Positions 17,352 through 26,561 of a DNA stretch of 64,000 nucleotides are shown here, piece by piece (positions within the stretch are counted from its first letter, which is position 1; each line of letters begins with the position of its first letter). Source of the stretch: an uncultured Pelagibacteraceae bacterium (lineage in GTDB: Bacteria > Pseudomonadota > Alphaproteobacteria > Pelagibacterales > Pelagibacteraceae). The notes under the pieces are model-generated. The model did no database searches. It was not told the origin of the DNA and worked only from the letters and a program-made list of their open reading frames with translations. The translations under genes and the position numbers were made by a program. The DNA is taken from positions 62,001 through 126,000 of the forward strand of contig CACFNI010000002.1 of assembly GCA_902567765.1 (NCBI GenBank), read 5' to 3'.

Positions 17352-19727
17352 ATGGCAAGTTTAGTTGGATCAAGAGTTGAGAGAAAAGAGGATAAAAAGC
17401 TTTTAACAGGTAGAGGCAAATATACAGCGGATGTGACTTTTGCCCATCAAACTTACGCATATTTTGTTCGGTCTCCTCATGCTAGAGCACATATCAAAAA
17501 TGTAGATATATCAAAGGCTGAAAAATCATCTGGGGTAGTTGCTGTACTAACTGGAAAAGATATTGCTAATGATAAAATTGGAGGATTGATAGCTGGATGG
17601 AGGATTAAAAGTGAAGATGGTTCCGACATGAAAGTGCCAGCGCATCCACCTTTAGCAAGTGAGAGTGTAAACTACGTTGGAGATCATGTAGCAGTAGTAA
17701 TTGCAGAAAGTCTTGATGAAGCAAGAAATGCGGCTGAATTAGTCAAAGTAGATTATAAAGTTTTAAAAGCAGTAGTTAAAACTGATCAAGCAATGGACTC
17801 GGAAAATATTTATAAAGATATTCCAAAAAACTTATGTTTCGATTGGTTGTTAGGAGATAGAGAAAAAGTAAAAGAAGCTTTTGATAAAGCAGATAAAATT
17901 GTAAAAATTGATTTAATTAATAATAGATTAATTCCAAATGCAATGGAACCTAGAGCAGCAAACGCAGATTACAATCCTTCAACAGAAGAAATTACTTTAT
18001 ATACAACAAGCCAAAACCCACATTTAGCTAGAATAATTATTTCTGCATTTAACGGAGTAGCTCCTGAAAATAAATTAAGAGTTATAGCACCAGATGTTGG
18101 TGGTGGTTTTGGATCTAAGATTTATCCTTATGCAGAAGAAGTAGTTTGTAGTTGGGCATCTAAGAAAATTGAAAGACCAGTGAAATGGATTGCGGATAGA
18201 ACAGAGTCGTTTTTATCTGATTGTCATGGAAGAGACCATGTAACTCATGCAGAACTAGCTGTTAAAAATGATGGTACATTTTTAGGTTTTAAAAACGAAA
18301 CTATAGCAAACCTTGGAGCTTATGCATCAGTTTTTGGAACTGTAACTCCAACATATTTATTTGGACCATGCGCGACCGGAGTTTATAAAATGCCTGCAGC
18401 TTATAGTAATGTCAAAGCAGTCTTCACTAATACTGCTCCGGTAGATGCTTATAGAGGAGCTGGAAGACCTGAAGCTACATACACTATTGAGACACTGGTT
18501 GAAAAGGCAGCAAGAGAATTAGGAATGGATCCAGCAGAAATTAGAATGAAAAACTTTCCAACACAGTTTCCATTTCAACAAACTTTAGTCCACTCTGTAG
18601 ACTCTGGAGATTATAACGCAGGATTAAAAAAAGCTATGGAAGTAGCAGATTACAAAGGCTTTGAGAAAAGAAAAAAAGATTCCGAGTCAAATGGAAAGCT
18701 AAGAGGAATAGGTTTTTGCAGCTATTTTGAGGCATGTGGTATTGCACCTTCTGCAGTAGTAATGTCATTAGGATGTGGAATAGGCTTATGGGAGTCTGCT
18801 GAAGTAAGATTTAATCCAACAGGAAATGTAACTGTATTTACAGGTTCACACAGTCATGGACAAGGGCATGATACGACATTTGCTCAAATAGCAGCTGATA
18901 GATTAGGTGTACCTTTAGAAAATATTGAAATTTCTCATGGAGATACTGACAAAGGACCTTTTGGATATGGAACTTATGGCTCAAGGTCTTTAACTGTAGG
19001 TGGAACAGCAATCGTTAAAGCTTGTGACAAGATAGTAGCAAAAGGAAAAAAAGTTGCTGCTAAAATGTTAGAAGTTAACGAAAGTGATGTAGAATTTAAA
19101 GATGGAGAATTTATTGTTGCTAAATCAAACAAAAAGAAGACAATAGGCGAAGTTGCTTTTGCTTGTTATTTACCTGGAACTTATGGAGAAGTAAAATCTC
19201 CGCTACCAGAAGGAGAAGAGCCAGGATTAAAAGAAACTTCATTTTTTGACCCAGGTAATTTTTCGTTTCCTGCTGGATCCCATATATGCGAAGTAGAGAT
19301 TGATCCTGATACAGGAAATACTGAAGTAGTAAAATATACTGCAGTCGATGATTTTGGAACAATCATAAACCCATTAATTGTTGAGGGACAAGTACATGGT
19401 GGTTTAGCTCAAGGTATAGGTCAAGCTCTTTATGAAAATTGCCATTATGATGATACAGGACAGTTAGTAACTGCTTCATATATGGATTATACAATGCCAA
19501 GAGCCGATAATTTTCCTGAATTTAATTTGGGATTTACTTGTACACCCGCAACTTCAAATCCATTAGGAACCAAAGGATGTGGTGAAGCAGGCGCTATTGC
19601 AGCTCCCCCAACTGTAATGAATGCTGTAATGAATGCAATTGGCACAGAAATTTCAATGCCAGCAACCGCTGAGAAAGTTTGGAAAGCATGCCAAAAAATG
19701 AACAAATCAAATTCTAAGGCAGCTTAA
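17352..19727 (+). CDS. coxL: Large molybdenum subunit, CoxL form II-like
   Basis: A 791-aa catalytic subunit of a molybdenum hydroxylase. The active-site loop is AYRGAGR (residues 366-372), the form II motif; form I CO dehydrogenases have AYxCSFR. Other landmarks are GGGFGSK (about 250-256), GSHSHGQGHDTTFAQIAADRLG and the C-terminal GCGEAGAIAAPP with the catalytic Glu. Form II enzymes are often annotated as CO dehydrogenase, but many probably hydroxylate other carbon compounds, so the substrate is open. It is co-transcribed with the small and FAD subunits. Confidence 0.92.
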   Translation: MASLVGSRVERKEDKKLLTGRGKYTADVTFAHQTYAYFVRSPHARAHIKNVDISKAEKSSGVVAVLTGKDIANDKIGGLIAGWRIKSEDGSDMKVPAHPPLASESVNYVGDHVAVVIAESLDEARNAAELVKVDYKVLKAVVKTDQAMDSENIYKDIPKNLCFDWLLGDREKVKEAFDKADKIVKIDLINNRLIPNAMEPRAANADYNPSTEEITLYTTSQNPHLARIIISAFNGVAPENKLRVIAPDVGGGFGSKIYPYAEEVVCSWASKKIERPVKWIADRTESFLSDCHGRDHVTHAELAVKNDGTFLGFKNETIANLGAYASVFGTVTPTYLFGPCATGVYKMPAAYSNVKAVFTNTAPVDAYRGAGRPEATYTIETLVEKAARELGMDPAEIRMKNFPTQFPFQQTLVHSVDSGDYNAGLKKAMEVADYKGFEKRKKDSESNGKLRGIGFCSYFEACGIAPSAVVMSLGCGIGLWESAEVRFNPTGNVTVFTGSHSHGQGHDTTFAQIAADRLGVPLENIEISHGDTDKGPFGYGTYGSRSLTVGGTAIVKACDKIVAKGKKVAAKMLEVNESDVEFKDGEFIVAKSNKKKTIGEVAFACYLPGTYGEVKSPLPEGEEPGLKETSFFDPGNFSFPAGSHICEVEIDPDTGNTEVVKYTAVDDFGTIINPLIVEGQVHGGLAQGIGQALYENCHYDDTGQLVTASYMDYTMPRADNFPEFNLGFTCTPATSNPLGTKGCGEAGAIAAPPTVMNAVMNAIGTEISMPATAEKVWKACQKMNKSNSKAA

Positions 19728-19737
19728 GGAGAAAACT

Positions 19738-20523
19738 ATGAAAACATTTAATTATCATTCTACTAAAGATGTTAAAGAAGCCACAAAGTTAGCTTCATCA
19801 AGTTCTGCTTTTTTAGCCGGAGGAATGACTACTCTTCCATCTATGAAATTAGGATTGGCTTCTTACAAAGATATCATAGACATTAAAAGGATAAAAAAAT
19901 TATCAGGTATAAAAGTAAGTGGCAAATCAGTAACTATCGGTTCAACAACAAAACATGCTGAAGTTGCTAATTCTAAAGAGGTTAAAAAAGCTATTCCTTC
20001 TTTAGCTGCACTGGCTGAAGGAATTGGTGACCCTCAAGTAAGAAATCGAGGAACTATCGGTGGGTCCATTGCAAATAACGACCCTTCTGCTGATTATCCA
20101 TCAGCTTGTATAGCTCTTAACGCAACAATTCACACAAATAATAGAAAAATAAGTTCAGATAAATTTTTCACTGGAATGTTTGAAACATCACTTAAAAAAG
20201 GTGAGTTGATAGAGGCAGTTGAATTTCAAATTCCTGAAAAATCTTGCTATCAAAAATATCCAAATCCGGCATCTAGGTATGCAATAGTTGGAGTATATGT
20301 CGCTAAGCACAAAAGCGATGTAAATGTTGCAATTACTGGAGCAAAATCATGTGTTTATAATGAAAAAAGTATAGCAAACGCACTCTTAAAAAATTTTTCA
20401 TCGTCATCTTTAGATAGTTTAAAAATTCCTTCTAGCGGAATGAATTCTGATATTCATGCTTCAGCAGATTACAGAGCAAATATGGTTAAAGTATTTGCAA
20501 AAAAAGCTGTTGATGCTTGCTAA
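19738..20523 (+). CDS. coxM: FAD-binding medium subunit, CoxM-like
   Basis: A 261-aa FAD subunit of the molybdenum hydroxylase. The two flavin-binding motifs are FLAGGMTTLPSMKLG (about residues 24-38) and RNRGTIGGSIANNDPSADYP (about 101-120). The C-terminal CO_deh_flav domain is present. It accepts electrons from the [2Fe-2S] subunit. The gene lies ten bases after the large subunit with AGGAGAAAA as ribosome site. Confidence 0.93.
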   Translation: MKTFNYHSTKDVKEATKLASSSSAFLAGGMTTLPSMKLGLASYKDIIDIKRIKKLSGIKVSGKSVTIGSTTKHAEVANSKEVKKAIPSLAALAEGIGDPQVRNRGTIGGSIANNDPSADYPSACIALNATIHTNNRKISSDKFFTGMFETSLKKGELIEAVEFQIPEKSCYQKYPNPASRYAIVGVYVAKHKSDVNVAITGAKSCVYNEKSIANALLKNFSSSSLDSLKIPSSGMNSDIHASADYRANMVKVFAKKAVDAC

Positions 20524-20553
20524 ATAAATATTTGAGTATTACCCTTACATCTA

Positions 20554-20883
20554 ATGAAAAATTCATTTGATGAAAAGATTCTAGAAGAAGCTAACGACTG
20601 GATAAAAACAAATCAAAAAGTAGTTCTCGCAACTGTAATACAAACTTGGGGATCATCTCCACGTCAAATCGGCAGTAGAATGATTGTAAATGAAAAAGGA
20701 GATTTTTCTGGATCTGTTTCAGGCGGGTGCGTTGAGTCAGCGGTTGTAAGAGAATGTCTTAATATAATTAAAGAAAACAAACCTTTTAAAAAAATTGAAT
20801 TTAAAGTTTCTAACGAAAGTGCATGGGAAGTAGGTCTAGCATGCGGCGGTGAAATTGCAGTCTACTTAGAGCAAATCAATTAA
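20554..20883 (+). CDS. XdhC/CoxI-family maturation protein, N-terminal domain
   Basis: A 109-aa protein equal to the N-terminal XdhC_CoxI domain. Hallmarks are WIKTNQKVVLATVIQTWGSSPRQIGSRM and SGSVSGGCVESAVV, ending in GLACGGEIAVYLE. XdhC-type proteins help insert sulfurated molybdenum cofactor into xanthine dehydrogenase-family enzymes. Here the usual single protein is split in two adjacent genes; the partner begins at this gene's stop codon. The split appears natural, because both halves have proper starts and intact ends. Confidence 0.88.
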   Translation: MKNSFDEKILEEANDWIKTNQKVVLATVIQTWGSSPRQIGSRMIVNEKGDFSGSVSGGCVESAVVRECLNIIKENKPFKKIEFKVSNESAWEVGLACGGEIAVYLEQIN

Positions 20884-21563
20884 TGAAATTAGAAGTCTTA
20901 CAAAAAATTATCAAAAAAAAACAAAACAAATCTGAATTTGCAATTGTAACCAACCTATCAACAGGCGAAAGTGAAATTTTTGAAAAAAATAAAAATTTAA
21001 GTGAAAATTTAGAAAAATATAAAAATCAAATAAATAAATTTTTCGAAACTAAAAAAAATGGAGTCATAGAGGGAACCGAAATATTTGTTGAATCATATAT
21101 AAGACCTATAAAAGTAATTATAGTTGGAGCAGTGCACATAGCTCAATATTTAGTAGAATTTGCAAAAAGTTTAAATTTTGAAATTTCAATAATTGATCCA
21201 AGAGGTTATTTTGCTTCAAAACAAAGATTCCCGGAAATAAATATAATTAACAAATGGCCGAACGAAGCTTTTAATGAAATTGACACAAGTTCTAGTACAG
21301 CTCTAATTGCTTTGACACATGATCCAAAAATTGATGATCCGGCCTTACAACATGCCTTAAATAAAAAATTTTATTACATTGGAGCACTAGGTAGTAAAAA
21401 AACTCATGAGAACAGATGTCAAAGATTAAAAGATGCAGGCTACAACGATGATCAAATTAAATCTATTCATGGACCAATCGGAATTAAGTTGGGAGGAAAA
21501 TCAGCTCCAGAAATCGCACTATCAATTATTTCTCAATTAGTTTCAGAAACATATAAAAAATAA
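20883..21563 (+). CDS. XdhC C-terminal (Rossmann) domain protein
   Basis: A 226-aa protein with the XdhC_C Rossmann domain. The first 75 residues are Lys/Asn-rich and variable. The dinucleotide-type fold starts at VIIVGAVHIAQYLVEFAK (about residue 80) and continues with IDPRGYFASKQRFP, ALIALTHDPKIDDPAL and GALGSKKTHENR, then GPIGIKLGGKSAPEIALSI. It should act with the preceding N-domain protein in maturing the CoxL-type subunit. Translation is coupled by a one-base stop/start overlap. Confidence 0.88.
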   Translation: MKLEVLQKIIKKKQNKSEFAIVTNLSTGESEIFEKNKNLSENLEKYKNQINKFFETKKNGVIEGTEIFVESYIRPIKVIIVGAVHIAQYLVEFAKSLNFEISIIDPRGYFASKQRFPEINIINKWPNEAFNEIDTSSSTALIALTHDPKIDDPALQHALNKKFYYIGALGSKKTHENRCQRLKDAGYNDDQIKSIHGPIGIKLGGKSAPEIALSIISQLVSETYKK

Positions 21564-21983
21564 ATGCATCAGATATTTGAAGAAATCGAATTAAAAACTA
21601 ATGGACAAGGTTTTTACAATTTTACTGCGGAAACTTTAAGTTGGTTAGATAAACAAAAAATCAAAAATGGTATATTAAACATCAATATATTACATACAAG
21701 CGCATCATTAGTTATTCAAGAGAATGCTGACCCAGATGTATTATACGATCTTAAAAATTTTTTTAATAAATTAGTTCCTATGGATACAAAATTATATAAG
21801 CATTCGACTGAAGGAAAAGATGACATGCCTGCTCATATTAAATCTGCTCTTACAAATAACCAATTAACATTAAGCCTTAAAAGTAAAAAATTAATACTTG
21901 GAACATGGCAAGGATTGTATTTATTCGAACATCGTATTGAAAAGCAAACAAGAGTTTTATCGCATCATTTAATTGGGGAATAA
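21564..21983 (+). CDS. YjbQ-family (UPF0047) protein
   Basis: A 139-aa protein of the YjbQ/UPF0047 family, which has been described as having a secondary thiamine-phosphate synthase activity. The signature region is LHTSASLVIQENADPDVLYDL, then the histidines in MPAHIKSAL, and the end GTWQGLYLFEHR. It sits inside the molybdenum hydroxylase maturation operon, between the XdhC half and the MocA-like gene. Whether it contributes to that enzyme or is a passenger is unknown. Confidence 0.9.
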   Translation: MHQIFEEIELKTNGQGFYNFTAETLSWLDKQKIKNGILNINILHTSASLVIQENADPDVLYDLKNFFNKLVPMDTKLYKHSTEGKDDMPAHIKSALTNNQLTLSLKSKKLILGTWQGLYLFEHRIEKQTRVLSHHLIGE

Positions 21984-21986
21984 AAT

Positions 21987-22559
21987 ATGATTAAAGCTAT
22001 TCTTTTAGCTGCTGGTCAATCGAAAAGATTAAAGGGTCAAAATAAATTAATTAAGAAATTTAAATCTATTCCTCTTATCAATCACGTTTTAGGATCTCTT
22101 CTGAAAAGTAAAGTAAATAAAATTATTATTGTTATTGGATATCAAAAAGAAAAAATAAAGAAAATAGTAAAAAAGAATAAAAAAATTTTATATGTAAATA
22201 ATAAAAATTATAAAAAAGGAATTTCTTCCTCGATAAAGTCAGGTTTAGTTAAAATATTTAAAAAAGATAAAGGGTTTATAATTGTTCAATCAGATATGCC
22301 TTTTATAAAAACTTCAGATATTAATAAAATTTTTGACTCTATAAAAAAAGGAAAACATTTAGTACACGCATTGAGTTTCAAAAATAAAATAGGAAATCCA
22401 ATCGGTTTTGATATTTCAACTATAAATAAATTTAAAAAAATTAAAGGGGATGTTGGGGCTAAGTTTTTAGTAAAAAAACTTAAAAAAAATACTAATTTTA
22501 TAAATGTTAAATCAAATAAAATATTCAAAGATTTTGATTTAAGTAGAGATTTCAATTAG
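21987..22559 (+). CDS. MocA/MobA-like NTP transferase
   Basis: A 190-aa nucleotidyltransferase. The NTP-binding opening is AILLAAGQSKRLKGQNKLIKKF and the metal-binding Asp lies in IIVQSDMPFIK. In operons with XdhC and CoxSLM-type genes, such proteins usually act as MocA, forming the molybdopterin cytosine dinucleotide needed by xanthine dehydrogenase-family enzymes. Here context favours MocA over MobA. The sequence is very Lys-rich. It ends eight bases inside the convergent moaE gene. Confidence 0.82.
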   Translation: MIKAILLAAGQSKRLKGQNKLIKKFKSIPLINHVLGSLLKSKVNKIIIVIGYQKEKIKKIVKKNKKILYVNNKNYKKGISSSIKSGLVKIFKKDKGFIIVQSDMPFIKTSDINKIFDSIKKGKHLVHALSFKNKIGNPIGFDISTINKFKKIKGDVGAKFLVKKLKKNTNFINVKSNKIFKDFDLSRDFN

Positions 22560-22998
22560 CTTGTATTGGATTCCCTTTTAACCATTCACTATCTTCATTT
22601 TCATAGTGTTCTTTTTTCCAAATAGGAGACCTTTTTTTAATTTCCTCAATGATAAACCTTGAGAGAGTATATGCTTCAGCTCTATGTGGGCAAGCAACTG
22701 CAATAATAATACTTATTTCACCAAGACCTACATAGCCTTTAACATGTTCAATAAAAACGGACTTGTCTTTAATATTCAGTTTTTCATCAACTTCTTTATA
22801 AATTTCCTCAAAACTTTTAATCACCATTACATCATGTGCATCATAAGTTATTCCAGTAACCTTTTTATTTTCATTATTATTTCTAACTGTCCCGTAAAAA
22901 ACTATGGAAGCTCCATAGTTTGCAGAGGCAATAAATTCTTCGGCATTTTCAGGTTTTATTTTTTCCTTCTCAAGGTCAATTATTTTTGCGTGAAGCAT
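22552..22998 (-). CDS. moaE: Molybdopterin synthase large subunit MoaE
   Basis: A 148-aa MoaE. It converts cyclic pyranopterin monophosphate to molybdopterin with sulfur carried on MoaD. Landmarks are ASIVFYGTVRNNNENKKVTGITYDAH, the histidine-bearing EHVKGYVGLGEISIII and the catalytic Lys region RSPIWKKEHYENEDSEW. It overlaps moaD by one base and is the last gene of the moaA-moaC-moaD-moaE operon. Confidence 0.94.
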   Translation of the reverse strand: MLHAKIIDLEKEKIKPENAEEFIASANYGASIVFYGTVRNNNENKKVTGITYDAHDVMVIKSFEEIYKEVDEKLNIKDKSVFIEHVKGYVGLGEISIIIAVACPHRAEAYTLSRFIIEEIKKRSPIWKKEHYENEDSEWLKGNPIQAN

Positions 22999-23267
22999 TA
23001 GCCACCTCCAATAGGGGGAATAATTCCAATTTTTTGGTCTTTATTAATTAAATAATTGTCTGAAATAATATTGTTATCTTCTGAGCAAAAAGAAGATGAC
23101 TCAATTATTTTTTTAAAATTATCATTCCCTTTAAAATTATTATCAACGTAGTTTAATATTTCTTTTTTAAGATCCTTGATTGAGCTTTTTTTATCTAAAT
23201 TAAATTCTATGAAATTTTTCTCACTTAAATCTCTACTCGCTCCATATAATTCAAGCTTTACTTTCAT
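22998..23267 (-). CDS. moaD: Molybdopterin synthase sulfur carrier MoaD
   Basis: An 89-aa ubiquitin-fold protein ending in IIPPIGGG, the Gly-Gly tail that is thiocarboxylated to deliver sulfur to molybdopterin. The tail has three glycines, common in MoaD. The body is divergent and Lys/Asp-rich, but position between moaC and moaE and the tail fix its identity. Spacing to moaC is two bases. Confidence 0.92.
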   Translation of the reverse strand: MKVKLELYGASRDLSEKNFIEFNLDKKSSIKDLKKEILNYVDNNFKGNDNFKKIIESSSFCSEDNNIISDNYLINKDQKIGIIPPIGGG

Positions 23268-23269
23268 AA

Positions 23270-23815
23270 TTAAAAAATATTTTCTAAAAATTTTGGTAGA
23301 CCGTCAGGATTGGTCCATAGTCCACTTTTTCCACCCTCTTTGATTAATAATTTAACATTATCAATTTTAAGATGTGGGTTTACTATTTTACTCAAATCAT
23401 AAATAGTAATTAATGCAGCGTTAACACCCATGATGGCTTCCATTTCGACGCCAGTTTTTGCAATTGCTGATACGACACAAAAGACTTCTAGCGAGCTATC
23501 AACTTCATTCATAATGATTTTTGTTGCCGTATGATCAATGGGCAGAGGATGGCATAAAGGTATTAGTTCACTTGTTTTTTTTACACCTAAAACCGCCGAT
23601 ACCTCAGCTAGTGTAATTGGATCACCTTTAGGCATTTTTTTATTTTTTATTAAATCGAAAACTTCTTTACCTACATAAATTTTTCCCGATGCAAGCGCTC
23701 TTCTAAAAGTCTCTTTCTTAGAAGACACATCAACCATGTTGAAAGTATTTTTTTTAAATATTTCTTTTGCCCAGTCTTTTAACTCTTCCTGATTTACTAA
23801 TTTAATATTTTTCAT
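23270..23815 (-). CDS. moaC: Cyclic pyranopterin monophosphate synthase MoaC
   Basis: A 181-aa MoaC, which completes formation of cyclic pyranopterin monophosphate from the MoaA product. Key stretches are GDPITLAEVSAVLGVKKTSELIPLCHPLPI with the conserved His, and KTGVEMEAIMGVNAALITIYDL. It has a slightly longer N-terminus than the E. coli protein. It overlaps moaA by one base. Confidence 0.95.
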   Translation of the reverse strand: MKNIKLVNQEELKDWAKEIFKKNTFNMVDVSSKKETFRRALASGKIYVGKEVFDLIKNKKMPKGDPITLAEVSAVLGVKKTSELIPLCHPLPIDHTATKIIMNEVDSSLEVFCVVSAIAKTGVEMEAIMGVNAALITIYDLSKIVNPHLKIDNVKLLIKEGGKSGLWTNPDGLPKFLENIF

Positions 23816-24807
23816 TATCCTCCAGTAGTTGACAGATTTTTAGTTAAACCTGTTTCACCAAGTTCTAAGTAATGAGATTCTTTTTTAAACCTCATTTGCT
23901 TTAAAATCAGATCCTTTAATTCTTCAAGTTGTTCATCTTTTTGTAATAAATGTCTAATACTTATTCCAGTATTGCCAAACAAACATAATCTCAAGTCCCC
24001 TCTAGAGGTAATTCTTAAACGATTACAAGATTTACAAAAGTCTTTAGAGTATGGAGCAATTATACCAAACTTTCCTTTATAATCAGGGTTTATATAATTC
24101 AATGAAGGGCCTGCATCTTTTCCAAGTGTTTGATAAATCCATTTATTTTTATTTAAATAATCTTTAAAAACTTTTGAAGAAACATGGTATTTATTAAAAT
24201 AATCTAAGTTGTCGCCAGTTCTCATTAATTCAATATATCTATAATCAATTTTATTATTTTTAATAAATTCAGACCACTTATTGAAATCTTTTTCAGATGC
24301 ATTAACTCCATTTAAAAGAACACCATTAATTTTTATATTCTCAAATCCTAGATCTTGAAGATTTTTTATTCCTTGTAAAATTTCTGGTAATCTATCGTGG
24401 TTTGTAATATTTTTAAAAGTTTCACGATCAAGACTATCTATACTAATATTTATTCCATTAAGCCCACTATCAACCAATTGCTTTGCTTTTTGATCTAAAT
24501 GATAGCCATTTGTTGTAATAACAACCTTTTTAATTCCCGATTCAAATTTTAATACTTTAACTATATCAAAAAAATCTTTTCTTACAGTTGGTTCTCCACC
24601 AGTTATTCTTATTTTACAAACACCTAATTCTGAAAAACATTTCGCAAGTCTTTTAATTTCATCTAGATGTAAGAATTTTCTATTGTCACTTTTGTCTACT
24701 TGGTAGCCATTTGGCAAACAATAACCACATTTAAAATTGCAAACGTCTGTTATAGACATTCTGATGTAAGGAAATTTTCTACCAAAATTATCTTGAAGGA
24801 GTTGCAT
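23815..24807 (-). CDS. moaA: GTP 3',8-cyclase MoaA
   Basis: A 330-aa radical SAM enzyme that starts molybdenum cofactor synthesis from GTP. The SAM cluster motif CNFKCGYC gives C23, C27 and C30; the second [4Fe-4S] cluster uses CKSCNRLRITSRGDLRLC. The protein ends in STTGG, the Gly-Gly tail required for MoaA activity. It heads the moaACDE operon, divergent from the sulfite dehydrogenase genes, a molybdenum enzyme likely served by this pathway. Confidence 0.96.
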   Translation of the reverse strand: MQLLQDNFGRKFPYIRMSITDVCNFKCGYCLPNGYQVDKSDNRKFLHLDEIKRLAKCFSELGVCKIRITGGEPTVRKDFFDIVKVLKFESGIKKVVITTNGYHLDQKAKQLVDSGLNGINISIDSLDRETFKNITNHDRLPEILQGIKNLQDLGFENIKINGVLLNGVNASEKDFNKWSEFIKNNKIDYRYIELMRTGDNLDYFNKYHVSSKVFKDYLNKNKWIYQTLGKDAGPSLNYINPDYKGKFGIIAPYSKDFCKSCNRLRITSRGDLRLCLFGNTGISIRHLLQKDEQLEELKDLILKQMRFKKESHYLELGETGLTKNLSTTGG

Positions 24808-24986
24808 AACTATCTAAATTTATACTAGAAAAAATGATTAATAAATTCAAAATTTTTTAACAATAGCTTGCAAAATAAGATTTATACAACTTGAAAGTGT
24901 AAAACCCAAAATTGAAAATATTTTCCTTTTTTTATTTTTGAGACCTCTTTTTTTTGATAACTTTCATCATTGTTTAAGGAGGGATT

Positions 24987-26204
24987 ATGAGAATAAAAGA
25001 GAAGAAACTAAATTTAAATAGAAGAAATTTTTTAGCAAGCACAGCATCAATTGCTGGATTGGCAGCAACAGCATCAGTTGTTCCAATAAGTATTTCTAAT
25101 GCAAACCACAAAGATGGTGAAAAAGGATTACCAGAATTTATTAGTTGGAAGGATAGAAACGCTTTAATCGTTCATTCAGATAAGGGAATTGAGACTCATA
25201 GAAGTGCAATTGGAGAAAGTTTAATTACCCCTAATAGAAATGTTTATATAAGAAACAATATGCCAACAATGACTGACGATCAAATTGGTAATAGAAATGA
25301 TTGGAAAGTTTCAATTGAAGGTGTGAAGAATCCAAAAACATTCACATTAGCTCAACTTAAAAAGTTAGGTCATACAACGATGGCTACAATTTTACAGTGC
25401 TCAGGTAATGGTCGAGGTTTTTTTGAACATAAAGTAAGAGGATCTCAGTGGAAGACAGGAGCAGCTGCTTGTGTATTTTGGACTGGAGTACCAATGAAGG
25501 CAGTTGTGGAAGCATGTGGTGGAGCAAACGCTAGCGCTGTATTTATGACTTCAGCCGGAGTTGATCATGAGCCAACTGGATTAGATCCAAAAAAAGCGAT
25601 GGTGGAAAGATCAGTTCCAAAAGTAGCTTTTAAAGACGCAATGTTAGCTTGGGAAATGAATGGTGTTCCGTTACCAAATGCTCATGGCGGACCTTTGAGA
25701 ATGGTTACACCAGGTTATTTTGGAATTAATAATGTTAAACATCTTGGCAGAGTAGCTTTTACTGAAAAAGAGTCATCAGTTAAATATATGAAAAAAAGTT
25801 ACAGAATTTCACCAATAGGTAAAAAAGGATCTCAGTATCCTTCTTGTTGGGAAATGCCAGTAAAATCTTGGATCACAAGACCAACTGATGAAACAGGAAC
25901 AGTAAGAGCTGGTAAAGTTCAGATAGTTGGTGTTGCCATGGGTGGTACTAAAAAAGTTAGAAGTGTTAAGGTATCTGTTGATGGAGGTAAAAGCTGGAAA
26001 AGAGCGAAATTCATCGGACCTGATTTAGGTAAATATGCTTGGAGACAATTCGCATTTGAAGCAAATCTAAAATCAGGAACTTACAATATAGCAAGCCTTG
26101 CTTCCAATGGTTCTAAAAAACAGCCAGAATTGAGAATGGAAAACAGAAGAGGTTATGCTCATAATGGTTGGAAGGATCACAGCGTAAATATTACTGTAGT
26201 ATAA
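24987..26204 (+). CDS. sorA: Sulfite dehydrogenase molybdenum subunit (SorA/SoxC family)
   Basis: A 405-aa periplasmic oxidoreductase of the sulfite oxidase family. A Tat-type signal (NRRNFLAS at residues 11-18, then a hydrophobic Ala-rich stretch) predicts export with folded cofactor. The molybdenum-ligand cysteine is C138 in ILQCSGNGRGFF. The C-terminal Mo-co dimerisation domain is present (VQIVGVAMGGTKKVRSVKVSVDGG). The next gene encodes a short monohaem cytochrome, which fits SorAB better than SoxCD, whose cytochrome is larger. The predicted reaction is sulfite to sulfate. Confidence 0.9.
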   Translation: MRIKEKKLNLNRRNFLASTASIAGLAATASVVPISISNANHKDGEKGLPEFISWKDRNALIVHSDKGIETHRSAIGESLITPNRNVYIRNNMPTMTDDQIGNRNDWKVSIEGVKNPKTFTLAQLKKLGHTTMATILQCSGNGRGFFEHKVRGSQWKTGAAACVFWTGVPMKAVVEACGGANASAVFMTSAGVDHEPTGLDPKKAMVERSVPKVAFKDAMLAWEMNGVPLPNAHGGPLRMVTPGYFGINNVKHLGRVAFTEKESSVKYMKKSYRISPIGKKGSQYPSCWEMPVKSWITRPTDETGTVRAGKVQIVGVAMGGTKKVRSVKVSVDGGKSWKRAKFIGPDLGKYAWRQFAFEANLKSGTYNIASLASNGSKKQPELRMENRRGYAHNGWKDHSVNITVV

Positions 26205-26231
26205 TATTACTAACAGTTATAAAATAAATTA

Positions 26232-26561
26232 ATGAAAATTTTGAGATTTTTATTAATTATTTTATTCTATTTTATAATTAGTATTCAAAATACAATTGCT
26301 GACGAAGCAAAGATGCTTAAAGGTCTTGAAATTTTTAATGAGACCGCAGCTTGTGCTGGTTGTCATACAATGAAAGCAGCAGGTGCCGAGGGCAATGTTG
26401 GACCAAATCTTGATACTGTAGCAGGTTTAACAGTTGAGTCAGTTATAGATATGGTTACTCATGGATTAGGGGTAATGCCAGCTTATGGAGAAGAGGAAAT
26501 TTTAACACCTGAAGAAATTGAAATTGTTTCTACATATGTAGTAAATTCTGCAGGTAAATGA
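26232..26561 (+). CDS. sorB: Monohaem cytochrome c, SorB-like
   Basis: A 109-aa periplasmic c-type cytochrome. A Sec signal peptide (hydrophobic residues 5-22, cleavage after TIADEA or just before) leads to the haem-binding motif CAGCH (C41, C44, H45). The distal methionine is probably in GLGVMPAYGEE. Size and position 27 bases after sorA suggest it is the electron-accepting SorB subunit. The stop overlaps the start of a glycosyltransferase gene (ATGA), likely an accident of compaction rather than function. Confidence 0.88.
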   Translation: MKILRFLLIILFYFIISIQNTIADEAKMLKGLEIFNETAACAGCHTMKAAGAEGNVGPNLDTVAGLTVESVIDMVTHGLGVMPAYGEEEILTPEEIEIVSTYVVNSAGK

